From Terriglobia bacterium (GTDB lineage Bacteria > Acidobacteriota > Terriglobia > Terriglobales > Acidobacteriaceae): a stretch of DNA of 64,000 bases. The notes beneath the pieces are model-generated. The model made no database searches. It was given only the letters and a program-made list of their open reading frames with translations, and was not told where the DNA came from. The position numbers and the translations under genes were made by a program. Positions 36,704-45,682 of this stretch are shown here, in pieces. The stretch spans positions 1 through 64,000 of the forward strand of contig JAIQFO010000004.1 of NCBI GenBank assembly GCA_020073215.1, read 5' to 3'. Position 1 is the first letter of the stretch. Each line of letters starts with the position of its first letter.

Positions 36704-37639
36704 ATGCCCAAGCGGAAGACCCTGATCTGCTGCCGCTTATCCTTCCTAACGCTATTTCTTCTACTCATCTCGCAGCAAGCCATAACCCAGGAAAGCAAGG
36801 TCGTAGTATTGGAACTCGACCACGTGTCCGTCTGCGGATCGAATCTCGACACGCTTCGCCAAGCCTTCACCGATGTGGGTTTAACTCCCGACCTTGGTGG
36901 TCCTCACAGCAACGGCATTACCCAGATGGCCCTCCTGGGCTTCGATGACGCGTCATACATTGAACTGATCGCGCCGCTAAAGCCAGGCGCGGCCGCGGGC
37001 TCCGACTGGGCGAAGTTTATGGCCGACGACGCCGTCACCTGCGCCTGGGCCGTGGGGTCGAACGTCTTGCTGCAGGAAGTCGACCGCCTGAAGAAGGCCG
37101 GAATCCCCGTCACCGCTCCCGAACGCGGTAGCCGCAAGCGCCCCGACGGAATGTCGGTCGAGTGGATGACCGCCGATGTTGGCTCCGGAACCCCGGGCTC
37201 CACGCTGCCCTTCATCATCGAAGATCAGACGCCGCGCGACTGGCGCGTCCAGACTTCCGCCAGCGTACAGGGAGCACCCGTCAACGGCATTGAAAACGTA
37301 GTCCTCGGCGTCAACAACTTGGACGCAGCGATTGCCTTGTTCCGCAAAGCATACGGCTGGGCCGACCCGCTCACCGAAACCCAAAAAGATTTCGGCAAAC
37401 TAGCCTACTTCCCCGGCGAGCCCGTAATTCTGGCTGCGCCGTCAGGCGGAGGCTGGCTCTCCGACCGTCTAGCCAAGTATGGCGAGACCCCGGTAGCCTA
37501 TCTGCTCGCCACTCGCGACTTCGCAGCCGCAGCCAAGAAGTACAAACTCTCCGGCGGCAAAACCTGGTTCGGCCAAAAAGTAGCCTGGTTCGACCCCGGC
37601 AAGCTGAAGGGAGTGCGTCTGGGAGTAATAGGCCAGTAG
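36704..37639 (+). CDS. Exported VOC (glyoxalase-like) protein
   Basis: This 311-residue protein has a signal-peptide-like N-terminus (LICCRLSFLTLFLLLISQQAITQ). Residues 28-170 form a glyoxalase_3-like domain (LELDHVSVCGSNLDTLRQAF, LGFDDASYIELIAPLKPG), and the second half repeats the fold (IENVVLGVNNLDAAIALFRKAYGW). VOC proteins bind metals for isomerase, dioxygenase or resistance reactions. Here the reaction is unknown, and export would be unusual. ATG 36704 has TAAGGAGGCA upstream; an earlier in-frame start at 36656 lacks it. Confidence 0.8.
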   Translation: MPKRKTLICCRLSFLTLFLLLISQQAITQESKVVVLELDHVSVCGSNLDTLRQAFTDVGLTPDLGGPHSNGITQMALLGFDDASYIELIAPLKPGAAAGSDWAKFMADDAVTCAWAVGSNVLLQEVDRLKKAGIPVTAPERGSRKRPDGMSVEWMTADVGSGTPGSTLPFIIEDQTPRDWRVQTSASVQGAPVNGIENVVLGVNNLDAAIALFRKAYGWADPLTETQKDFGKLAYFPGEPVILAAPSGGGWLSDRLAKYGETPVAYLLATRDFAAAAKKYKLSGGKTWFGQKVAWFDPGKLKGVRLGVIGQ

Positions 37640-37654
37640 CCGCTCGTGTGGGCA

Positions 37655-37703
37655 TGTGTGGGGACGGGCGGCTCGCCCGTCCAAGTGGAGCAAAGCTCCG
37701 CTG
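37655..37703. repeat. Dispersed double-hairpin repeat, copy 3
   Basis: GTGTGGGGACGGGCGGCTCGCCCGTCC followed by GTGGAGCAAAGCTCCGCT, 16 bp after the VOC gene stop. Confidence 0.85.
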
Positions 37704-37792
37704 GGTTTCAGCCGCCATCATCGCGCCTCAGGGATAAGCGTGACCCTGACCGTATCTAGAAGCCGGAGCGCAGAACTGCTACCATCCCCTCA

Positions 37793-38836
<1,044 letters not shown>

Positions 38837-38838
38837 AT

Positions 38839-38902
38839 CGTGCGGGGACGGGCTAGTGTGGGGACGGGCGACTCGCCCGTCCAGCCGAGCTAAGCTCGGC
38901 AG
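38839..38902. repeat. Dispersed double-hairpin repeat, copy 4 (with partial second copy)
   Basis: A partial GTGCGGGGACGGGCT at 38840 is followed by the full GTGTGGGGACGGGCGACTCGCCCGTCC and CCGAGCTAAGCTCGG, starting 2 bp after the ruvB stop. Confidence 0.85.
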
Positions 38903-39024
38903 CTGCCGGCACGCCCAAAACTCGGCGTTTCCATAACTAAAGCCAGCTCCTGCGTTTGACTTCCACCGCCGCAATCTGCGTTAATCGCTCTTCGTCATCG
39001 TCCCCAAGAAACGCAGGAGGAATC

Positions 39025-39402
39025 ATGCGCGAAGTGATCTCAACCGACCAAGCTCCGCAAGCCATAGGCCCGTATTCGCAGGCGATTCGAGCGCAGGGCC
39101 TCATTTTCACGTCCGGACAAGTAGCCATTGATCCCGCCACACAGCAGGTCGCAGCCGGAGACATAAGCGCGCAGACCGACCGCGTGCTCAAGAATCTCGC
39201 CGCCGTTCTGCGGGCTTCGGGCAGCAGCATGGAGAAGGTTCTCCGTTGCACTGTCTTCCTGAAAAACCTGGCAGACTTCGCCGCCATGAATGAAGTCTAC
39301 GGCCGCTACTTTAAGCAAGCCCCGCCCGCCCGCTCCACGGTAGAAGTGGCAAGGCTTCCAAAAGACGTCCTGGTAGAAATCGATGTAATCGCGCTAGCGT
39401 AA
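39025..39402 (+). CDS. ridA: RidA family enamine/imine deaminase
   Basis: The 125-residue protein matches RidA (YjgF/YER057c): QAIGPYSQAIRAQG, FTSGQVAIDPATQQ, the catalytic-site Arg in VLRCTVFLKNLADF, and the final signature ARSTVEVARLPKDVLVEIDVIA. RidA hydrolyses 2-aminoacrylate and similar imines. CAGGAGG 6 nt before ATG 39025 decides the start. Stands alone between two repeats. Confidence 0.95.
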   Translation: MREVISTDQAPQAIGPYSQAIRAQGLIFTSGQVAIDPATQQVAAGDISAQTDRVLKNLAAVLRASGSSMEKVLRCTVFLKNLADFAAMNEVYGRYFKQAPPARSTVEVARLPKDVLVEIDVIALA

Positions 39403-39409
39403 TGCTCAC

Positions 39410-39455
39410 GTAGGGACAGCCGCCCTCGGCTGTCCAGCCGAGCGAAGCTCGGCAG
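39410..39455. repeat. Dispersed repeat, variant copy
   Basis: GGGACAGCCGCCCTCGGCTGTCC plus CCGAGCGAAGCTCGG, 8 bp after the ridA stop. The first hairpin is of the GACAGCC type seen also near 4274; the second is shared with the GTGGGGACGGGCG copies. Confidence 0.75.
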
Positions 39456-39522
39456 CAACCGCCGGCGCCAAAGCATGTGGAATTTGCTGTAGAAACTAAC
39501 GTGGAATTAAGAAGGGGGAATT

Positions 39523-39993
39523 ATGAAAATTGTCATCGTGATCTCAACCATAGCGCTGTTCGCCCTGGCGGCCCTGGCCGTTGCCCAAACAACTCCGGCA
39601 AACAAGGCGCCCGCTAAGCCAGCCACCAGCACTCCCACCAAGGTCACCGGCGCGCCCATCAAGACCGCCAGCGGTCTCGAATATTGGGACATCAAAGTCG
39701 GAACCGGCGCCGTCGCCCAAACCGGACAACACGTCAAAGTCGATTACACCGGCTGGCTCACCAACGGCAAGAAGTTCGACAGCTCGGTAGGCACTGGGAA
39801 ACCGTTTGAGTTCAAGCTAGGCGCCAGCCAGGTCATCAAGGGCTGGGACGAAGGTGTAGCCGGCATGAAGGTCGGGGGCAAGCGCCAACTTCGCATCCCT
39901 CCCGATCTGGCCTACGGAGAAAAGGGTTATCCAGGGGTCATCCCAGCGAATTCAACCCTCATCTTCGACGTAAGCCTGGTAGATGTGAAGTAG
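39523..39993 (+). CDS. Exported FKBP-type peptidyl-prolyl isomerase
   Basis: This 156-residue protein has a signal peptide ([21 protein letters not shown]), a Pro/Thr/Lys linker, and an FKBP domain at residues 48-156: [59 protein letters not shown], and [14 protein letters not shown]. The binding-pocket aromatic and Asp residues (Tyr, Phe, Asp, Trp of IKGW) are present. It would catalyse proline isomerisation and fold proteins in the periplasm. GGGGGAATT precedes the ATG. Confidence 0.95.
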   Translation: MKIVIVISTIALFALAALAVAQTTPANKAPAKPATSTPTKVTGAPIKTASGLEYWDIKVGTGAVAQTGQHVKVDYTGWLTNGKKFDSSVGTGKPFEFKLGASQVIKGWDEGVAGMKVGGKRQLRIPPDLAYGEKGYPGVIPANSTLIFDVSLVDVK

Positions 39994-40001
39994 CGTGCCC
40001 A

Positions 40002-40050
40002 GTGTGGGGACGGGCGCCCTCGCCCGTCCAAGTCGAGCAAAGCTCGGCAG
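40002..40050. repeat. Dispersed double-hairpin repeat, copy 5
   Basis: GTGTGGGGACGGGCGCCCTCGCCCGTCC plus TCGAGCAAAGCTCGG, 8 bp after the FKBP gene stop. Confidence 0.85.
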
Positions 40051-40119
40051 CTGCGGACACTCCCAAAGACGTAGCTCAGGGCAAGGTCTGCCCGCGTTGC
40101 CGCTTGCAGGCAGACAAAG

Positions 40120-40147
40120 GCCCGCAGATTTCCACATCTCTGCGGGC
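40120..40147 (-). terminator. Hairpin after rpmB
   Basis: On the minus strand a GCCCGCAGA/TCTGCGGGC perfect 9-bp stem lies 11 bp after the rpmB stop and is followed by CTTTGTC. A weak U-run makes it a probable, not certain, terminator. Confidence 0.55.
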
Positions 40148-40157
40148 TCGGAATCTC

Positions 40158-40346
40158 TTACGCCTTAACCACTTTGCCGCTGCGCAGACAGGAAGTGCAG
40201 ACGCGCATGTGCTTGGTAGCGGCTCCCACCTTGGCGTGAACCGGGCGCAGATTGACATTCCAGCGCCGTTTGCTGACATTGTGGGCGTGACTGATCGTAT
40301 TTCCGAACTGCGGCCCCTTGCCGCAGATATCACAAACTCGAGCCAT
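40158..40346 (-). CDS. rpmB: 50S ribosomal protein L28
   Basis: The 62-residue protein has the L28 pattern: MARVCDICGKGPQFGN with a CxxC, SKRRWNVNLRPV, and MRVCTSCLRSGKV with a second CxxC. The four Cys make this the zinc-binding (C+) form. It is monocistronic here; rpmG is not adjacent. Confidence 0.97.
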   Translation of the reverse strand: MARVCDICGKGPQFGNTISHAHNVSKRRWNVNLRPVHAKVGAATKHMRVCTSCLRSGKVVKA

Positions 40347-40639
40347 AACTCTAAAATCCTTCCAGGCCTGTTGCCGAAATGTTCATTTTACAGGAATCCA
40401 GCCGACTTCGCCAAGCCAGAAGAACCTATCGAGGTTCTGATTAAGCTTCTGGGGACCTCCGTGCACCCCTGTGTGCCCTGTGGTTTACGCTTTTTGTCGA
40501 CGCTTAGTCAGAATTTCCCTGAAAAACAGATCACGCGCACGCCCATCAGAATCCGCTCCGAAGTCTGCTGGAGTTATGGGTTTTACTAGGCGGACGCAGC
40601 CATTGGCCCGCCGCTGGCCGCGTCTGCTACCCTGCCATC

Positions 40640-41128
40640 ATGGATTATCTCTGGACTCCGTGGCGTTACGCCTATGTCACTGGCGCCGACCAGCAGCCGG
40701 ATTGCATCTTCTGCCTAGCTCCCAAAGAAAGCGACGAAACGGCCCGCATCGTTCATCGCGCGACACATTGCTATGTCATTCTCAATACCTATCCGTACAC
40801 CAATGGGCATGTCATGGTCGTGCCCTACGCACACCTGGACGAGTTGCAGAAGCTTCCCACCGATGCAGCTCAGGAGATGATGACTCTGACCCAGCGGATG
40901 GAGACGGTTCTGCGCTCTCTCTATCGGCCCGACGGCCTCAATCTCGGCATGAACATAGGAAAGGCCGCAGGTGCCGGCGTAGCCGGCCACATCCACATGC
41001 ACATTCTGCCGCGCTGGGTAGCGGACGCCAATTTCGTCAGCGTCATCGGCGAAACCAGGGTGATGCCCGAGTCGCTCGAGGGGACTTGGGAGCGAATTCG
41101 GAAAGCCTTTGCCATTGGTAAGTCGTAG
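40640..41128 (+). CDS. HIT family nucleotide hydrolase/phosphorylase
   Basis: This 162-residue protein has a zinc-like IFC segment (CIFCLAPKE), YVILNTYPYTNGHVMVVPYAH, and the histidine triad HIHMHILPRW. The start MDYLWTPWRYAYV is typical of the Ap4A phosphorylase-like HIT branch (ATP adenylyltransferase type). It would act on dinucleoside polyphosphates or nucleotidyl conjugates; the substrate is not known. A degenerate copy of its 3' end lies at 41791, beyond the HigBA genes. Confidence 0.93.
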   Translation: MDYLWTPWRYAYVTGADQQPDCIFCLAPKESDETARIVHRATHCYVILNTYPYTNGHVMVVPYAHLDELQKLPTDAAQEMMTLTQRMETVLRSLYRPDGLNLGMNIGKAAGAGVAGHIHMHILPRWVADANFVSVIGETRVMPESLEGTWERIRKAFAIGKS

Positions 41129-41148
41129 CTTGAAAGACGAAACTTGTC

Positions 41149-41182
41149 TTGACACCCGTTACGTGACGCGTTACGGTACAGG
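41149..41182 (+). promoter_or_regulatory. higBA promoter, probably with operator
   Basis: TTGACA (41149-41154), 17 bp, TACGGT (41172-41177). The spacer and -10 carry GTTACGTGACGCGTTACG, with repeated GTTACG and an imperfect GTGAC-GC-GTTAC inverted pair, a likely HigA site. The -10 box is only 5 bp from the higB ATG, so the transcript would start at or inside the start codon, implying little or no leader. Confidence 0.65.
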
Positions 41183-41461
41183 ATGATCCGGTCGATCCGC
41201 CACAAAGGATTGAAGCGCCTTTACGAGGACGACGATCTGCGCGGCGTGATTCGGGAGCATGCGGTAAAGCTGCGCGACATTCTCGCACGGCTCGATGCTG
41301 CTGAAACGATCGCGGACCTGGACGTGCCGGGATTCCGGCTGCATCCGCTCAAGGGCGAGTTAAAGGGCTATTGGGCGGTGACGGTTCGCGCCAACTGGCG
41401 GGTGATTTTCCGTTTTGCCGAGGGCGACGCTCTGGATGTCGACTACGCCGATTACCACTGA
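41183..41461 (+). CDS. higB: HigB-type (RelE/ParE fold) toxin
   Basis: The 92-residue protein matches HigB: MIRSIRHKGLKRLYEDDD, then AVKLRDILARLDAAETIADLDVPGFRLHPLKGELKGYWAVTVRANWRVIFRF with the usual basic and aromatic active-surface residues, ending VDYADYH. HigB toxins cleave mRNA on the ribosome. The toxin-first order with the antitoxin 15 bp behind is the rule for higBA. Confidence 0.95.
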   Translation: MIRSIRHKGLKRLYEDDDLRGVIREHAVKLRDILARLDAAETIADLDVPGFRLHPLKGELKGYWAVTVRANWRVIFRFAEGDALDVDYADYH

Positions 41462-41476
41462 AAGGTAACAGAAACC

Positions 41477-41758
41477 ATGCCGATGAAGAATCCACCGCAC
41501 CCTGGCGGATTTGTGCTGCGCGAGTGTATTATGCCTTTGGGCCTGACCATAACGGACGCCGCCGCTGCGCTGGGGGTTACGCGCACGACGCTGTCAGAGC
41601 TGGTGAACGGGAAGCGCGGGATTTCCCCGGAAATGGCCGTGCGGTTGTCCAAGGTTTTTGGAGGGAGCGCCGCGAGTTGGCTGGTGCAGCAGGCGCACTA
41701 CGATCTGGCCCAGGTGCGCGCTGATCGAATCAAACTTCATCGGCTGCAAATGGCCTAA
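41477..41758 (+). CDS. higA: HigA-type antitoxin
   Basis: The 93-residue protein has the HigA start [21 protein letters not shown] and a helix-turn-helix ([44 protein letters not shown]). It should neutralise HigB and bind the promoter at 41149. Complete. Confidence 0.95.
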   Translation: MPMKNPPHPGGFVLRECIMPLGLTITDAAAALGVTRTTLSELVNGKRGISPEMAVRLSKVFGGSAASWLVQQAHYDLAQVRADRIKLHRLQMA

Positions 41759-41790
41759 ATTGCCCGGACCAGTCCACCTGTACGCACCCT

Positions 41791-41850
41791 CGCGCTGCGT
41801 CGCGGACGCCAATTTCGTCAATGTCAGCGGAAAGACCCGAATTCGGCCCG
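41791..41850 (+). pseudogene. Degenerate copy of the HIT gene 3' end
   Basis: About 60 bp match HIT gene bases 41011-41070, most clearly GCGGACGCCAATTTCGTCA at 41802-41820 (identical to 41021-41039). In frame it reads VADANFVNVSGKTR against VADANFVSVIGETR. The two copies bracket higBA. Confidence 0.65.
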
Positions 41851-41865
41851 GCGAGGCTAAGCGCC

Positions 41866-42315
41866 TCACTGCTCTTGGTCTCGGGGACATCCCCGAACAC
41901 TGGATGGAAAATACTGATGCATTTGCTGGAGTGTCAGTTTTCTGGCATCCGACAGACCTTCGAGCACGTAAGAAACCGGTACGCAGGTGTCAGTGGGATA
42001 CGCACGATAGTAGGCGGTGATGCCGCCGACGTAGTCCTCCAGATTCCTTGAATACGCGGTTCGCTTAGGGATGCACTCCTCTCCCGGCAGTCCGCGTAAT
42101 TTTCCAGTCGAATATGTCCTCTCTCCGGCCTCGCATCCGTCGCGGAATCCACGGCCGAAGCCCCAGAGGTAGCCGGAGACGTATTCAGTCTTCGTTTCGT
42201 CGGTCCACTTTAACCAGTTATCACCGGTTTCCAACAGGCCTGCCGCAACCGCGCTTCCGGCGTCAAAGATCAAGACCAACACAACCGCGAACAACAGCAA
42301 CGCATTGCGCCTCAT
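41866..42315 (-). CDS. Exported protein, possibly Rap1a/Tai-like
   Basis: This 149-residue protein has a signal peptide (LLLFAVVLVLIFDAGSAVA). The mature part, with W.DETKTEYVSGYLWGFGRGF, several Cys (GCEAGE, EECIPK, TCVPV) and VSYVLEGLSDARKLTLQQM, resembles small Rap1a/Tai periplasmic proteins with paired disulfides, but no family is certain. Preceded by GGAGCAAAG. Confidence 0.7.
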   Translation of the reverse strand: MRRNALLLFAVVLVLIFDAGSAVAAGLLETGDNWLKWTDETKTEYVSGYLWGFGRGFRDGCEAGERTYSTGKLRGLPGEECIPKRTAYSRNLEDYVGGITAYYRAYPTDTCVPVSYVLEGLSDARKLTLQQMHQYFPSSVRGCPRDQEQ

Positions 42316-42489
42316 CTTTGCTCCTTCGGTCCTAACTCCCGCGCAAAGAACTCCTCAGCCGCACCATACGCCCGAATCCAGCTCTTCCACAGCGCGGACA
42401 AAAGTGCGAATTCCCATGCGCGGCAGAGTACGTGAAACAGAGCCGGATTGGCAACTGGAGAAACACAAAACACCCACTCTGCAATTGGC

Positions 42490-43476
42490 CTAAGCCGCAT
42501 GTCGTTGTGAGTTTTTCTGCATCCACATCCACGCGCTCTCGACGATCTCGGCGAGATCGCGCTGCGCGATCCATCCCAGCACGCTGTGCGCCTTCGCCGG
42601 ATTAGCCACCAGAATCGGAGGGTCGCCCGGCCGTCGCTGCCCGATCGTCCTCCGAACTGGCCTTCCCGTGGCGTCTTCCACCGCCTGGATGATTTCGAGA
42701 ACGGAATGCCCTCGGCCCGTTCCCAAGTTGACGACTAGCGTGTTACCGTCTTTTTCGTTTCTTTCCAGGTATTGCAACGCCCGCACGTGTGCATCGGCGA
42801 GATCGCTCACATGAATGTAGTCGCGGACACAAGTGCCGTCCGGGGTCGGGTAATCCGAGCCGTAAACTTGCAACTCGCGCTCGTTCGTGGAAGAGGCGGC
42901 CAGCGCCAGTGGAATCAAGTGAGTTTCGGGGTCGTGCATCTCGCCGATCTCGCCGCTTTCATCGCCTCCCGCGGCGTTGAAATAGCGGAGGCTCACCGAG
43001 CGTAATCAGTAAGCGCGGCCATAAGCTTCGAGCGCGTTTTCGAAAAAAAGTTTCGATACGCCATAGGGATTGACGGGCTCGCGCGGCGTCGACTCGGTAA
43101 TAGGAATCTGTCCGGGGACGCCATATACGGCACAACTGGAGGAAAACACGAAGCGGCGGATTCCGGCGTCCAGCGCCGAATTCAGCAGGCGGAGTGCCCC
43201 GACAACGTTGTTGCGGAAATACTTGCGCGGGTCCACGACCGACTCCCTCACGTAGGCGTGGGCGGCAAAGTGCATGACCGCGTCCACCCGCGCGAGCACG
43301 GGCCGAAGCCTGACGTCATCGGCGATGTCGCCCTCCACCAGTTCGAAGCCGCGCGCCAGTCGCAGAAAGCCGGTGGAGAGATTGTCATAAATCACGACCT
43401 CATAACCCGAGCGCCGCAGCGCGCGCGCCGCATGACTGCCGATGTAACCTGCTCCCCCCACGACTAAGATCGCCAC
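42490..43476 (-). pseudogene. galE: UDP-glucose 4-epimerase with in-frame TGA
   Basis: One continuous frame of 329 codons encodes GalE, interrupted only by TGA at 43008-43006 (codon 157). The upper part has the NAD motif GGAGYIGSHAARAL, SSSCAVYG and catalytic YGVSK. The lower part has SLRYFNAAGGD, DGTCVRDYIHVSDLADAHV, NLGTGRGHSV and RRPGDPP. Family proteins have RAYGLRSVSLRYFN, so GGA (Gly) became TGA by one base change. Both flanks are in frame and undamaged, so the mutation is recent, a sequencing error, or read through. A GTG at 42996 could in theory restart translation, but the N-terminal NAD domain would be separate. Confidence 0.88.
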
Positions 43477-43557
43477 GCCATCATGTTGCCGCGAAAAGCG
43501 TCCGCCCCAAGGTGATACTCATCACCCTCCGTTTGTGACAGAGGAGTGCCGGCTGCC

Positions 43558-43586
43558 CCACTCATCGCGCACTTTGCGAGGAGTGG
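43558..43586 (+). repeat. REP-like hairpin related to the RAYT flanks
   Basis: CCACTCATCGCGCACTTTGCGAGGAGTGG preceded by GGCTGCC. Stem CCACTC.TCGC/GCGAGGAGTGG with one mismatch. Nearly the same sequence, inverted, is at 54151-54179. Confidence 0.7.
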
Positions 43587-43670
43587 GATTTCACCGCCGC
43601 TGCCGGCTTGGTGTAGAATTTGAAAGTCAAACCCCACGCTGCCATCTTCATCCTGGGCAGCGGATTCCAT

Positions 43671-43747
43671 CGGGACGTAGCGCAGCCTGGTAGCGCACTT
43701 GCTTGGGGTGCAAGGGGTCGCGAGTTCAAATCTCGCCGTCCCGACCA
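43671..43747 (+). tRNA. tRNA-Pro (anticodon GGG)
   Basis: A full cloverleaf of 77 nt including encoded CCA. Acceptor CGGGACG/CGTCCCG; anticodon arm CTTGC-TTGGGGT-GCAAG with GGG at positions 34-36; T-arm with GAGTTCAAATCTC. The first pair C1-G72 is typical of bacterial tRNA-Pro. Confidence 0.96.
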
Positions 43748-43848
43748 TTCTTTGTGTGTGCGTCCCCTCCCCTGTGATCCCTGCCCTTGCATTTTTCCCC
43801 CGTTTGGAGCAACGTTTTCAGGGTAGTTAAGGAGGGCCTTCCGCCATC

Positions 43849-44145
43849 ATGATTAACGTTCTCATCCACCACGAAGTCGCCGACTATTCGGCCTGGAAAG
43901 CGGCGTTCGATTCCGCCTTCGACTGGCGGCGCAAGAACGGCGAGCGCAGTTGCCACATTTTCCGCAGCGCCGGAAGCGTCAACAACGTCACCCTGTTCTT
44001 CGAATGGGAGAATCTGGAAAAGGCGCGCGCGTTCGTAGCTTCGGAGGAACTCAAAGCCAGAATGGCGAGCGCCGGGGTTAAAGGCGCGCCCCATGTTGAT
44101 TTCCTCACTGAGGTGCACAGCGTCCACCGCAGCGCTGCCGACTGA
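43849..44145 (+). CDS. Dimeric alpha/beta-barrel (ABM-like) protein
   Basis: This 98-residue protein shows the ferredoxin-like pattern of the dimeric alpha-beta barrel superfamily (MINVLIHHEVADYSAWKAAFD, NNVTLFFEWENLEKARAFVAS, APHVDFLTEVHSV). Members include monooxygenases and cyclases; the motif set here does not name a substrate. TAAGGAGGGCC precedes the ATG. It lies next to tRNA-Pro and upstream of the Dps gene. Confidence 0.75.
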   Translation: MINVLIHHEVADYSAWKAAFDSAFDWRRKNGERSCHIFRSAGSVNNVTLFFEWENLEKARAFVASEELKARMASAGVKGAPHVDFLTEVHSVHRSAAD

Positions 44146-44296
44146 CTAGCGGCCATTCAGGGAAGGTGGGAATCCGTTTCTTCCGGTTTGCATCCAAGGG
44201 GATGAACCGGCAAAGAAAACCGGAGGCGGATGCCCCCTTTCCGGCCATTCCCTCCTTTTCTGCCTTGCCCCAAATCTGTGGCGTCAGGAGAACTCC

Positions 44297-44911
44297 ATGG
44301 CCAAGAAACCAGTCTCCACCAATTCGCACAAAACTTCAGCCCAACCCCGCTACCACCAGACCGCTCGCGAACTCCAGGCATTTGGCACCGTCACCAGTGT
44401 CATGCCGCTGCAACTGGAAGAACCAGTCCGACTGGAAATGACCGAGCAACTCAATCAACTGTTAGCCGACACCATGACGCTTCGGGATCTCTACAAGAAG
44501 TCTCATTGGCAGGTGTCCGGAGCCACGTTCTATCAACTGCATCTCCTGTTCGATAAGCACTTCGAAGAACAGAGCGAGATCGTCGACGCGATCGCGGAAC
44601 GAATTCAGCTTCTAGGCGGAGTCAGTATCGCCATGGCGGCTGACGTAGCCGAGTCGACCCGCATCTCGCGCCCGCCCAAGGGCCGGGAAGAGGTTCCCGT
44701 CCAACTCTCTCGCTTGCTCGATGCGCACGAGATCATCATCACTCAATGCCGCGAACTCGCGGAACTCGCCAACAAAGTCGGCGACCCCGGCACGAACGAT
44801 CTCGTAGTGAGTGATGTGCTTCGCCCCAACGAACTGCAGGTCTGGTTCCTCAGCGAACACCTGGTCGATGCGCCCCTGGTCGAAGCCGAGCCGCTGCGGG
44901 AATCGGCGTAA
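44297..44911 (+). CDS. dps: Dps-family ferritin-like protein
   Basis: The 204-residue protein has a basic, disordered N-terminus of about 50 residues (MAKKPVSTNSHKTSAQ) and a four-helix Dps domain. Ferroxidase ligands are in LYKKSHWQVSG (His) and LHLLFDKHFEEQSEI (Asp, Glu). Dps forms 12-mers that store iron, consume peroxide and protect DNA; the N-terminal tail may bind DNA. A strong terminator follows. Confidence 0.92.
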   Translation: MAKKPVSTNSHKTSAQPRYHQTARELQAFGTVTSVMPLQLEEPVRLEMTEQLNQLLADTMTLRDLYKKSHWQVSGATFYQLHLLFDKHFEEQSEIVDAIAERIQLLGGVSIAMAADVAESTRISRPPKGREEVPVQLSRLLDAHEIIITQCRELAELANKVGDPGTNDLVVSDVLRPNELQVWFLSEHLVDAPLVEAEPLRESA

Positions 44912-44933
44912 AACAGAATCGCATTGCGACTTC

Positions 44934-44955
44934 ACGCGGGCTTCACGGCCCGCGT
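44934..44955 (+). terminator. Rho-independent terminator after dps
   Basis: ACGCGGGC, loop TTCACG, GCCCGCGT, then CTTTTCTTT, 22 bp after the stop. Confidence 0.9.
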
Positions 44956-44979
44956 CTTTTCTTTACAGATTATGTCGAG

Positions 44980-45396
44980 CTAGTGGCGCGCCGAGAGAAT
45001 GTGCAGGATCTGCCGCAGTTCATTCCGCAAGTGCCCCACACTTACAGAAGGTCGGCCGGGAAATGGAAGCGCGCTCTGGTTCCGCTCGGACTTGGTTTCC
45101 TCGCGCAACTGCACCCGGGCACCCGCGATCGTGAACCCGTCCTCATAAAGCAGCTTCTTGATCCGGACTACCGACTCCACATCGCGTTTCCGATACATGC
45201 GCTGCCCGGTGCTGCTCTTGACGGGCTTCAGCTGCGGAAATTCGGTTTCCCAGAACCGAAGCACGTAAGCCGGCAAGCGGCACAACCCGGCGACTTCACC
45301 GATGCGGAAATAGAGCTTGTCCGGAATAATGATTTCCGCGTTGCGTGCCGCTTTTTTCGAAGGTTTCTTTCGGACGCTCATGGAGGTCGCTTCCAT
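44980..45396 (-). CDS. MerR family transcriptional regulator
   Basis: This 138-residue protein has a MerR-type winged helix: YFRIGEVAGLCRLPAYVLRFWETEFPQL, SSTGQRMYRKRDVESVVRIKKLLYEDGFTIAGARVQLREE. The C-terminal effector region is short. The pattern LRFWETEFPQLKPVKSS-GQRMY is of the HspR/YyaN-like branch often seen near ihfA in other bacteria. Two in-frame ATGs (45396 and 45381) are possible; GGAAG precedes the second. Confidence 0.9.
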   Translation of the reverse strand: MEATSMSVRKKPSKKAARNAEIIIPDKLYFRIGEVAGLCRLPAYVLRFWETEFPQLKPVKSSTGQRMYRKRDVESVVRIKKLLYEDGFTIAGARVQLREETKSERNQSALPFPGRPSVSVGHLRNELRQILHILSARH

Positions 45397-45576
45397 GTTC
45401 CTGTATACGCGTTTCTAGCACGAGCCGCGCCGCGGGACAACCCCCTAATGTGCCAAGAGGCACGGCCGGCCTGCCAAAATCAGTGGACGGTCCTTAGTCG
45501 GTAGTCATTAGTCCTTCGCGGGTTACCCTCGATTTGCCAACGACCATCGACTTTCAACCAACGATCCACAACGGAA

Positions 45577-45610
45577 AAGCCTCTCAAGAGGTGCTTCTCC
45601 TGAGAGGCTT
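45577..45610 (-). terminator. Hairpin after the 13-codon ORF
   Basis: AAGCCTCTCA and TGAGAGGCTT form a perfect 10-bp stem. On the minus strand it lies 30 bp after the short ORF's stop and is followed by TTCCGT. Confidence 0.65.
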
Positions 45611-45640
45611 TGGGGGAATTCTGAACGAGCATCGGTCCGC

Positions 45641-45682
45641 TTAGTGTTTCTTTTTCTTGGCGGCTTTCTTCTTGGTTGCCAT
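45641..45682 (-). CDS. 13-residue Lys-rich peptide ORF
   Basis: ATG 45682 is followed by 12 codons and TAA, encoding MATKKKAAKKKKH. An excellent GGAGGAAA lies 7 nt upstream, and a perfect hairpin follows 30 bp downstream, so the unit has the signals of a separate small gene. No longer protein overlaps it on this strand in the same frame. The composition recalls the Lys/Ala tails of rplU and the secreted protein at 61853. It could be a very small basic protein, a leader peptide, or the relic of a longer basic protein gene. Confidence 0.5.
   Translation of the reverse strand: MATKKKAAKKKKH

Noticed and set aside
42312..42500. 62-codon minus-strand ORF between galE and the exported protein gene, overlapping the latter by ATGA
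   Set aside because: The overlap is suggestive, but the sequence shows no family, signal or Shine-Dalgarno, and the upstream half overlaps the end of galE.
43006..43008. Selenocysteine at the galE TGA
   Set aside because: The family residue is Gly at a non-catalytic site and no selenocysteine insertion hairpin is evident after the codon.
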